Assembly (NCBI GenBank): GCA_024516155.1
Contig: JAJJXM010000009.1
Coordinates: 1,054,001 to 1,118,000, forward strand
Length of the DNA: 64,000 bases
Source: Pyronema omphalodes
Taxonomy: Eukaryota; Ascomycota; Pezizomycetes; Pezizales; Pyronemataceae
Reading direction: 5' to 3'
The position numbers and the translations under genes were made by a program. Positions 32,765 through 42,509 of this stretch are shown in pieces (position 1 is the first letter of the stretch; every line of letters begins with the position of its first letter). The notes under the pieces are model-generated. The model saw only the letters and a list, made by a program, of their open reading frames with translations, did no database searches and had not been told where the DNA came from.

Positions 32765-34565
32765 ATGGAATGTTTCGAGACCAGCCAAGCGAACCACGCT
32801 GCAGATAGCGACAATCCCCCAAAGGTACCTTACATAGCTCCATCGCCGATAGCAGAACTTTCGCTTAGAATTATAGACATCCATTCTCAGTATTCCGAAC
32901 GAGATTCTCCTGCAGATTTTCGAATTCCTCGAACCCGTGCAGCTTGCTCCGGTTGCGCGCGTTAATCATCGCCTCCACGAACTGACGATCCCACGCGTTT
33001 ACTCACAGTACATTGCCGACACAAACTTCATCAGCAATCTCCCAATTGCAACAAAAGTCCCCGAACGATATGCCAAGTATGTCAAGCATCTGGCAGCTTG
33101 GGGCCAGCATTCCTCGGCAGATTCAAAGTTCCGTGATTATCCCAATGTGACCACTGTCTCTTGGGATCTCGGACCAGATCCGATTGACAGCACTTACTTT
33201 ACTACCTCTACCTTTTCTACTGAGTTTATGTCCGCAGTGACTTCACTACGCCTCGAACTTACCACCTCTTATCGCGGTGTGCTTTATCTTCACCACACAC
33301 GCCCGTTCCGCTGGTTCGAGGATGCTTTTGGACGATGCAAGAACCTTCGTAGCTTGAGCCTCCACCCCACACGTTATGAGCTTCCACCCATGACCGAGTT
33401 TGTGCCATTCGGTGGTCCTGTGGCACGAGAACATGAACTCATTGAACTAATTGATACGCTGTTTGGAGATTCACTTGAGGAGTTGACTTTTGAATGGTGT
33501 CCGCCGTTCCGCGTCTCTGCTGCCAACTTTCTTCTGGATAGTCGACTCAATAGCACAGATGGATTCTCCGCACTGAAAGTTTTGAAACTGCCGTTCTCTT
33601 CCAGACTCAATCTTTCGAAGCAGTCAGATCCGCATTCATTACCTACACGCAAAATCCTTTATCACGCATACCAGATTTCACTCATTCGACCAAACCTCAA
33701 AATCCGCAATCTCCAGCTACCTGATGACCAACCCTCCGGATTTTGTCCGTTAATTGTTGATTTTTTGGGCCTGTCATTGGACGAGATAGTACCTTTCTTC
33801 GACTGGATCGTCGCCACATTTCCCAGTTGGAACCGCGAGCTTTTATTTCCAGAGCCTCCATTGCATCGCCAGCCAATGGATGTGTACGACCTTGTAGATA
33901 CCATTGGAAGCCTTGGGATTAAATTTGGTTTACGTCACTATATACACCGCCGACATCCCCTGAATCCATTGAAGTTATCTTTTTCGAGCGATCTATGCAC
34001 AATCTCACCAACCAGCGTTAGCTTGGAAATGTCACCTCCTGACCACATACCATCCCATAAGATTGCCTATTTAGATCGAGGAGACGCCGATATTTGGTAT
34101 ACCTGGTTGGAGGCCAATTTACCATACGAAAGGTTGGAGGAGCTATCCATTATAGCGCCCAGCACTGTACCACCGGCGAAATCGGATGAAGTCATGCATC
34201 CAGGAAGCGCGTTAGTAGAGGTCTTAGTTGCCGCGGTAAACAGGATGCGAATTAAACGGTTGCGGGTTCCTTTAAGGACCAGTAAATTTGTTGGGTTGGC
34301 TAAGTGTGAATGTCTGGAGAGACTGGAGGTGAGGGGGGCTTTTGTGCGGGAAAGCGAGGTTAGAGAGCTATTGACGGAACTGGGAAGAAAAGGGTTGAAG
34401 GAGTTTACGTTGCATGGCTGGATCGAGGGAGATGCAAGCACCGTTAACGCCATACGGGAAACGGTCTTTGAAATCCTCGGAAAGCATGCCACGGTAAAAC
34501 TAGAGCTGGAGTTCATTCGTTCTCCGTATCGGTCTGGACATGTCGCTTTCCGGAGCACCTATTAA
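32765..34565 (+). CDS. F-box protein (582 aa)
   Basis: Probable substrate-recognition subunit of an SCF ubiquitin ligase. Exon 1, 32765-32824 (20 codons from ATG), and exon 2, 32877-34565, are joined by a 52-bp GTACCT..TAG intron. This restores the N-terminal F-box frame, which has no in-frame ATG of its own. The F-box is at about residues 26-62: IPNEILLQIFEFL, followed by EPVQLAPVARVNHRL and HELTIPRVY. The rest (about 500 residues) resembles the divergent leucine-rich-like C-termini of fungal F-box proteins, with recurrent LxxLxL stretches (KNLRSLSLHP, EELTFEW, ALKVLKLPFSS, ERLEVRG). No catalytic motif. The exon 1 choice is moderately certain; the F-box is clear. Confidence 0.75.
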
Positions 34566-35137
34566 ATGAAACCAATTACGGAGATTTGTATTCCTCTTTC
34601 GTGGCCGGTCTACAATCACTATATTTGTGTAAAATAATATCAGGTTTTAGTTTCTTTTTCTTGGAACTCCGTTAAAAGTTTCCATGTTGTGTGGTTCACG
34701 GTACACTCCTCCAAGGTTCACCTTCCCGAATCACAAACGACAGCCTCGAAAAATCAGGATTGGGGGCTCTCGTCGCGTATCTAGCGCTCAATTATCTCTG
34801 ATTTTCATCGCTTACCCGCGCTTCTGCCAGTGTATTAAACAGCAAGGTGTTGGAGTCTTGTCGGTAAACGATAAGCTCGCGTGGTTCTATCGATGGCGAC
34901 ATAGACAGTCATTTCGTTTACCTTTCAGCCACTACCGGACCGACATGAAAGAAGCGGCGAGGCGTATTATCTCCACAGAGTATTGGTACTGACGTATTGT
35001 CGGCAACCATGAAAACAGAGCTGGACAGGTAGACGCTGGAAGAAACGAGTGTTGGCCGCACTACCTCATACTTATAATGACTTGCACCTCTGCCCCCGCG
35101 CATAGGAATTCTGATGCCGAACCCCCAAACTTATACA
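34566..35137. promoter_or_regulatory. Intergenic, promoter of the secreted acidic protein
   Basis: No gene supported. Short frames on both strands lack features. The final 60 bp before 35138 contain ACTTATAATGACTTGC and a short CT-rich leader. Confidence 0.35.
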
Positions 35138-36385
35138 ATGCATCCTCTCCTCTTCGTGTTTCTCCTCGCCAGGAGTGCACTTTCCCGACCCACTCCCGAA
35201 TTTGCTGGAATCGGGCCCTGGGAGGGCGAGTTCTTCGGTGCCGATCCCGGACAGGACAACCGTTTTGGAGTTGGTCCTATGATGGGAGGACGCAAAGCTT
35301 TTGGAAATCCATACAGCAACCCTCTCGGTAACCCCTACGCCGCCAACCCCTACGCCGCTCCTATCACCGTCGACCAGTTCGGAAACCCCATCCAGATTGC
35401 TCACGTTGATCAATTCGGAAACCCTGTTCAGGTTGTTCAGGTCGACCAGTTTGGCAACATCGTCCCCTTCGTTGGTACCATCGCCAACCCCGATGCCATC
35501 GCCGGAAACCCTTACGGCGTTGGCAATGTCTCCCCGGAGGACCTTCTTCAGGCTGCTACTGCGTCTGACTTTGTCGTCGTTGAGCCCGAGCCCGAACCCG
35601 CTCCCCCTCCTGAGCCCATTGACCTAATGTCTGCCCCCAAGGAAAAGATCGCTGAGGTCATCCCCGTCAAGGGTCCTCCGAAGGCTAAGAAGCCTAAGAA
35701 GGAGAAGGAGGTTGTTGAAGTCGTTGAGGAGGAGAAGCCAGATGAGAAGGTTGATATCCTCGACATTGACGACGAAGACGAGGAAGAGGAGGAGGAGGAG
35801 GAAGTCAAGCCCTTTGACTTCATGGGAGGACGTAAGGAGCGTTGGGGTATTGCCGGCCAGGGCAAATACATTGACGCTGCCAAGGGAGACCACAAGTTCA
35901 CCGCCGGAGCCGAGTGGGACCGTGGTGACAGACGCCAGAAGTACGGACGTTTTGGATCTCTTGGTGGATTCCTCGAACCCGAGGAGCCCCAGACCAAGCC
36001 TAAGAAGGCCAAGAAGCCCGAGCCTGAGCCTGAGGAGGTCGAGGAGGAAGTAGAAGTCGTCGTTGAGGAGCCCGAACCCGAGCCTGAGGTCCCCGTCGAG
36101 ATGCCCGACCTTCCTGAGGTTGAGGTAACCCAGGACCCTGATCACCCCCTCAAGTACAACGTCAACATTGGAGGTATCAAGACTGGACCCGACGATGAGA
36201 CTGGACCCTCCGACTTCCATGTTTTCACCGACGAGACCACCCTCAAGCTTAGCTCTAACGATATGAACCCCGAGGCTGAAAAGTACATCTTCGAGAAGAT
36301 GATGCCTAAGCTGACCGGAGAGCGCAGGAAGAAGGGAGGAAACGGAGGTGGAAACATCTTCAGTGTTTTCGGTGACGATGCTTAA
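35138..36385 (+). CDS. Secreted acidic repeat protein, family not recognised (415 aa)
   Basis: Intronless, 415 residues. The start at 35138 gives a good signal peptide (MHPLLFVFLLARSALS); an ATG 24 nt upstream would bury it. The mature N-terminus has NPYAA repeats and three VDQFGN motifs spaced 12 residues apart (78, 90, 102). Two MGGRK motifs occur (about 49-53 and 229-233). The middle has long Glu/Lys/Pro runs (EPEPEPAPPPEP, DDEDEEEEEEEE, EPEPEPEV) flanking a conserved-looking block GIAGQGKYIDAAKGDHKFTA. The C-terminus is Lys/Gly-rich (GERRKKGGNGGGN). Codon use is extremely biased (GAG, AAG, CTC, GGA), so the gene is probably highly expressed. Function unknown; a cell-wall or matrix protein is a guess from composition. 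Confidence 0.75.
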   Translation: MHPLLFVFLLARSALSRPTPEFAGIGPWEGEFFGADPGQDNRFGVGPMMGGRKAFGNPYSNPLGNPYAANPYAAPITVDQFGNPIQIAHVDQFGNPVQVVQVDQFGNIVPFVGTIANPDAIAGNPYGVGNVSPEDLLQAATASDFVVVEPEPEPAPPPEPIDLMSAPKEKIAEVIPVKGPPKAKKPKKEKEVVEVVEEEKPDEKVDILDIDDEDEEEEEEEEVKPFDFMGGRKERWGIAGQGKYIDAAKGDHKFTAGAEWDRGDRRQKYGRFGSLGGFLEPEEPQTKPKKAKKPEPEPEEVEEEVEVVVEEPEPEPEVPVEMPDLPEVEVTQDPDHPLKYNVNIGGIKTGPDDETGPSDFHVFTDETTLKLSSNDMNPEAEKYIFEKMMPKLTGERRKKGGNGGGNIFSVFGDDA

Positions 36386-37505
36386 TTAAAAATACTGCTT
36401 TAATTTTTACTTTCTTTTTGTTTTCCCTTGATTGATTTCACCTGTACTTTCTTTTTTCATGTACACGAGAGGAAATCTGGGAGGATAATTAGGGCGCAAT
36501 ATGGGGCGTTGTTACGATATTTTTATGGAATGGAAAACTTCTAGCCTGTTGACCTGCACCTCAACGGACAAATTGGTTTTTTCTGTTCAATTCTAAAATA
36601 CCGCAGCCCGGTGATATTTGAAAACGTCATTATTAAAATTTTTAAAGCTTCGAATGCCACGGAAATTTTTGGGGATATTGGCCGAGTACCGTCAAAAATT
36701 GCTCCACAAATGACTTACTTGTGTGATTTATGGGTCAGAACGGTCACAACACCAAGCTAGGTTGTATAACGAAGGGATAAAATTGATTTGAAACATCTGC
36801 TCCACCCTTCTTGAACTTTCCTACTGCTTGGGTACTGTTTACCTGGCCGAAGACTATTAGTCTCTATACAATGTCATAAAGTCAATTCTAACCCTTGGAG
36901 CCTCCCACACCTGACTCTAGAAAACGGCGGGAAATGCGGGCCGTTGACGGAGGATGTCATATAAATGCCACAATTATGACCTACCTAGCGGCTAACGAAA
37001 ATTCCAGAATCACATCATTGATACAGGCTTCACGGGATATATCTGGTCTAAAATGATGCAATAATACATAAGCGCCATTTGCGACAACTATGTAACTCTT
37101 TCGCAGTAACAAAGCCATAGTATGAGCACAAAAGTCTTTCAAGATAATTAGTGAATGCTATTGACGGATTTATGATTGATTTACCCGGAGAGGTGGGGAC
37201 CCCAAGGTTTTCATGTCCGTTAATTAAAATTAGCATTTCTTAGTAGAATGCTCTTGTTCGTTCCAAGTTACTATTCAATACTTCCCTGTTATTCGCTTGG
37301 ATTATCAGAATGGCTCCATTCGGAACTCCAGGTAAACGGTATTCCTAGATATGTGTCCCGAAGCCGGAAACTGGATCACACCTTATCACTCGATCAGTAG
37401 GCTGGTTGCCTATTTAAGTCATTACGATTCCACTCAATATTTTCTTCCTCACCCGCACTCGACAACACATCAATCTCAAATCAATTCATTTAATCAATCA
37501 TCAGG
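36386..37505. other. Intergenic, no gene seen
   Basis: About 1.1 kb of AT-rich sequence. The last 80 bp before 37506 contain a CT- and CAATCA-rich leader (TCAATCTCAAATCAATTC). A TATTTAAG at about 37410-37417 may be a TATA-like element. Confidence 0.35.
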
Positions 37506-38205
37506 ATGAAGCAAGGAACCGTCTTTTACCTCTGCGCCCTCGTGGCCTCTGCCGCGTATGCTTTATCAAAGTAATGCACTAATATTGGATATTTGCTAAT
37601 AATTCATCAGTGCCGCTGTTCCTGGCTACGGACAGTACTACCCCAGTGCTCTCCGCAACTTCCCTGCCACCGAAGAGATTGAGACCACTGATGACTCCAC
37701 CTACTACGCCCCCTACAAGGGATTCAACGACTACCACCCTTCCACCAACTACCACCCCAGCTTGAGCAAGCCCGCCATGTACCGTGCCTACGACCGTCAG
37801 TCTGCTGAGTACGAGGAGACCGACGCCTCCTCCGAGAACCAGAACGCCAACGAGAACGCCATGGCTACTGACAACTTGGCCGGAGCTAAGTCTGAGAACG
37901 CCAACGAGAACGCCAACTTGGCCAAGGGAGGAGAGGCTTTCGGATTCGGTGCTCTCGAGTCCGACAACCGTAACTTGCTTGCCAACGAGAACAACATCGA
38001 GGTTGCCAACGCCAACAAGAACGAGCTCGGTGTCGAGGTTGCCAACTTCAACGCCAACGAGAACTCCGCTGAGCAGGAGTCTGCTGCTCTCGCTGAGGTC
38101 ATGAACGAGGACAACGCCGAGTTCACTGACTACCAGGAGAACGAGACCGACAACCTCAACCTCAACGACAACGTCAACGAGAAGGCCCGCAAGGTCAACT
38201 GCTAA
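37506..38205 (+). CDS. Secreted Asn/Glu-rich NANEN-repeat protein (214 aa)
   Basis: Two exons, 37506-37555 and 37611-38205, with a 55-bp intron that ends the signal peptide (MKQGTVFYLCALVASAAAA). Mature residues 20-90 are Tyr/Pro/Ser-rich (GYGQYYPSAL, YYAPYKGF, YHPSTNYHPS). Residues about 95-200 are built of degenerate NANENA / ESDNRNLLANEN / NFNANEN units very rich in Asn, Glu and Ala. The chain ends VNC with a single C-terminal Cys. No known domain. Codon use is strongly biased, so the gene is likely highly expressed. That bias also makes the antisense strand open for 214 codons, which is an artefact. Possibly a surface or matrix protein, by inference only. Confidence 0.75.
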
Positions 38206-41151
38206 ATATCTCCCGTGAACCATAAGAAAGTCTAACGCAGTCTGAAATTCAACCGGCGGTCATTCATTTACTGGACTACGTTCATCTGATAATAATGATA
38301 ATAATAATATCCAAAATCACGACCGGTTCACGGAAGACATTCATTGAATGACATACTATAGTCATCAACTAATACGTCCGAATACGATTGTTATACGAAA
38401 GACGCTCCTTCAATATATTACCATTATACACCAGATGTTCGTTTTAAGGCGTTATCTCTACCGAGAAGATGACGATCGTTACACAAAAGACATTCGCTAT
38501 AAACCGATAATCGCGATATCGAAGACGTTCGCTACATACACAAAATATATCATACATCATACATACGGCGGAACTATACCATACATCCACGATCATTATA
38601 TAGAAGACACTCGTTCCTGGGCTACGGCGTTAAGGCGTTTTGTCCTTGTAAAATGGAAAGGAAACTGGACCTCGGTCGCTATACATTCGACTGTTAGGGC
38701 TCCAATATCAAGCTACCGATCAAGGCGGTCGCAATGTCAACCATCATAGGCTTAGTGCCCTACTTTCTGCACCTTAGCCTTGGCGGTAGCTTAACAGTTT
38801 AAATTATACACGACACACGGTCAATGATCACGGTACCGACAACACTCCTTAATGAGATTTAGCGTTATGGTGTTATGTATGCTCCCATCAAACATAACAA
38901 TAATTCAAGCGCACATGGGTATCATCACGATCGTTCTACAGGCGGCTTTCGTTTTACTCGGACAGCAATCGTTACAGTAATATCCCTTCGACTGTATCAG
39001 CAAACGCTATATATAAGAGTGGTCGCCGCAATCATGAGATTCTGCAACCATGCCAATCACCTCAGTCTCGGTTTCTCCGCCTTCCCCGGTCTGCCCTTTA
39101 GCTGTCACTCTACTCTAAGGGATGATACGAATGACGATTGCGGAACAAACAATAATTGTTTTGCGGGGCAACACGGCGTTAACGGATTTATATAAAAAAC
39201 AGAAAAGCCAAAAAAATATTTAAAACATCACCACGATGGTGATATTAATACATTAATACCTAATACACCCCGATCACAATCACCACCGCAAAATCCTTTT
39301 GACTGTCCTACCAAGAATCAAAATCCATACTCGGTATTCCCTCACAACACCCAAGTCTACCTTGTAGCTCGACAGTATAAAGGATAATACGATGAAGATT
39401 GCGGCACCCGCGACGGCGCCCGTTTATGCACGGATAAATGGGTATCACCGTCCAGTTTTTGAGACATAGACAAGATACAATCAAAGACATGGGTGGTATT
39501 AATCAAGAATCAGGCAACGGGAGTTTAGGCAACCGTTATGAGGTAAACGGTTCCTATTCCCGACCCCAGGAAAAGCAACAGCGGTTCCTGGTTCAACAGA
39601 CGAATTGGTATTAGATAAAGCGCTATCGATGCCAATTCTCGTCTGACAAATTTCATTCGTTTTTTAGTAGAGCACTATCAACGCCTGGTTCAAAAAAAAA
39701 TATCCACGCTTTCGAAATCAATATCGTCGCCTTCGAAAAAGATCGGTCCCAGACAAAGTAATAGAACCAACGCCTGTTCGAAAAGCCGAAAAGCCGAAAA
39801 GCGATGCCAACGCCTTCGAAAAAGCAACGATTCCACAAGCGACGGATAGACAAAAAAAAAGAAATAGAATATATCACTATCGTCACTGTCAGATGAATGA
39901 TTAGGAATGGCGATTAGGTACCCGTCATACGCACAATAATCATGAAGCTGAGGTGACGATACGTGATATGAAGTGGAGAAAGATTAATAACGATGTGCGC
40001 AATCGTTACTTTCGATACTTATCCTAATAATACTACTAATAATAATGTTTAATGTTTAATACTGATCATAATGGCAATGGGTGGAGAATGGATGGAGAAA
40101 AAGTCATAATGATTCACACAGTCGTTACTGTTAATAATGTATGGATAAGGGGTTTCTGATGTATGATTCGGTAGATTTAACGCTCAGTTTGGTTGGTTGG
40201 ATATTGGGACTGTATAAGGACTTTCTTAGAAAAATGGAGATTATTAGCAGACTTAGGGATACATGGAAATAGCAGAAATAGATTAGCTCTTTGTAAAATC
40301 TTTTTAGAATTGAACAGGGAAAATTTATTTCGAAATTGTTGATTCCATTTGTGCTTCGAGTCATTGCTAAACATAATATGAAGCAGTCGACTAAATCATG
40401 ACACTCACCTTGAAAACTAGATTTCAGAATGTCTAATAAATCTTTTTTTTGTTGATCTGCTCAAAGTTGAAATCCATGAGTATTGGCATAGCCAGTGTAG
40501 CAGCCAGAGTTTCTACGAGCTATGTGATTAGCAAGGCGATCTTGCTAGTGTTCGACTTGCTTTTTTCTTTCCTACTTCAGACAAACCCGGGTTTGATAGG
40601 AAAACATCAACTAGTGCAACGTTTAATTGGCTTTAGTGAGTTGTTTTGGGTAAAAAAAACTTGCACTAATTTATGCAGCCTCGTTTTGAGTCTTGGCAAC
40701 CTGACATTGCCGCAATAATTATCCACCATCTATCCACTACCTGCGACACATGTATTCATAAGGTCTCCAAAGTTACTGCTCTAGTGATTCTAATGCTGTT
40801 GAATTTTCACCGTGAGATATACCTTTTTGTATGTAAAAACTCCCAAACAACATTTGACGGGATTGGTTCTCAGCTCGCCTGACGTTAAGTGGTCACGTTC
40901 CACAAGTCATAAAAGAGCAAAATTTCGGCGCACCTTGAAATATGCCATGAATTATATGAAATATACTACACCTATTGGTAAAGCTCCATGATCATTATAT
41001 CTTATTCCTTGTCCTGTCTATCGGAATATTATGTGCGGAAAGTGTCGGATTCAACCGCGACATCACACTCGTCCATCACTTTCGTGTCATATGTATGTGT
41101 TTTCGGTCAGCGTAAGATATGAAAAAATAAATTAAACTAACTGATCGTAAT
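38206..41151. repeat. Degenerate CGATYGTTAC repeat field and gene-free region
   Basis: About 2.9 kb without a supportable gene. Between 38319 and 38617, five copies of a loose 28-bp unit (ACGATYGTTA..AGACRYTCGYT) occur at irregular spacing. Related CGATCGTTCTAC, CAATCGTTAC and AGTCGTTACTG words continue to about 40135. CGCCTTCGAAAAA occurs twice (39728-39740 and 39811-39823). Frames at 40449-40882 are not supported by any domain. Confidence 0.5.
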
Positions 41152-42509
41152 TTACACTGTATACCACCTCCAAACACTCTTCTCGTATGGCTTCTGAAGC
41201 CATGACCAGAATGATGAGAAAACGTGACCGTCCTCTTGAAGTCGGCCAGTTGTATCCAAAGGCCTTTTTTCGCTGATGTTATTTGGCGCTGCATCAGTAA
41301 TCAGTGTTTTAGAATCCCGATTCTGACTCTCAAGATCCACCTCCGAAAGATCAATTGGATCCGTCTGAACTTCCATGTCCTTGGTTTTGTGAAGCCCTCC
41401 CCATTCCAGTATAACCGCACACATACTTCCGATCCCAATCAAAAATGGAATAAGTTGACCCATACTTCCCAACACAACATCAACATCTCGGATATGGTTC
41501 CATATAATCATCATTTCCACTGAGGCAATGTAAAAACCGATGATACAGCATCCCATGAATGCACCTGTAAAATCTGCTATCCAGTTGACGTGTTTTACTC
41601 TGTGGCGTTTCTGAGGGGAGGTTAAAAACTGCATGATCCCTGGTAGAGCTTTCTTCTCAGAAAAGTGGCTTTGGATGACCCGGTACAGAATCCATAGCTC
41701 CATAAGAACCAAGAGAATACATCCGATTCTACCCAATACTCGGATCCATCCAAAGAAGTTAAGTTTAACAAAAAAGAATGCCCATCCGGTGCATGGTGAA
41801 CGCTGCAATACATCCAGTCCTAAATTCAATTTGTTAGCGATAAATCATGATTGCATCCAGAATGTGCCATACCTCTCCACCAAAACCAAACACTGTATAG
41901 GTTAAGACCGAGATCAATAGAGAGCTTTCCGAGTGGCTTGAGGGTGTGGCTCATGAACCACCGCAAGTCAACGTGGCCAAAAGATTTTGGACGACTAAAT
42001 TTCAACTCTTCAGGGCTGGAAATTTGGACGGAGCAAAATGTAAAGATGACAATAATTGCTGCTTCGACTACTTCAAACGAGTCATCCGTGACAGTCATGT
42101 ATGTGAGAGCGATGAACATGGCGAACTGGCCAGTCTCATTAGCTCCGAAACTCTCTTATATGGACGTGGTAGTTGGTACTTGGTAAAAGCTGTTTGCGAA
42201 CGCAATGCCCTTCGACGATTCTTGGCGATATGCACCGGATATCGTTGTCGCAAAGCCTTTCGATAAGTCAGTGGTATTCAATGAATCAGGCGGATTGGGC
42301 CTTGGAGTAGAAAGCCTACCTTGTATGTAAATACCTAGCCTAATCCCAAGGCCGTACATGTCGGAATTACCTCTAAATCCGCATTCTTGCGCCGGGTTCG
42401 CTGTGTCGTTGGTTACGGTTGTTCCATTAACTTGTGCTGCGACAGGTGTTGAGATCAGAAGAAACAGCAAAAGTATCGCCCCCAAACGGGCGAGTGATTG
42501 AGTCATCAT
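41152..42509 (-). CDS. Multi-pass membrane protein, fungal family of unknown function (395 aa)
   Basis: Four minus-strand exons, 42509-42320, 42256-42180, 42125-41873 and 41819-41152; introns 63, 54 and 53 bp. Intron 2 removes an in-frame stop and has a clear CTAAT branch point. The result is 395 residues. The N-terminus is a signal peptide (LGAILLLFLLISTPVAAQ). An extracellular-type segment follows with Cys (QECGFRGNSD), then hydrophobic segments beginning at MYGLGIRLGIYIQ and running through FAMFIALTYMTV, VEAAIIVIFTFCSV and several in exon 4. The motif LYSVWFWWRGLD followed by PCTGWAFFFVK resembles a recurrent fungal integral-membrane family with no known function. The C-terminal 70 residues are polar and probably cytoplasmic. 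Unrelated in sequence to the 865-residue pair. Confidence 0.78.

Noticed and set aside
35548..36220. Antisense Ser- and Leu-rich frames over the acidic secreted protein
   Set aside because: They mirror GAG/AAG codon runs and have no start context or domain.
37579..38223. Antisense open frame of 214 codons over the NANEN gene
   Set aside because: It is a Val/Gly-rich shadow caused by the strong codon bias of the plus-strand gene, which has a signal peptide and a spliced structure.
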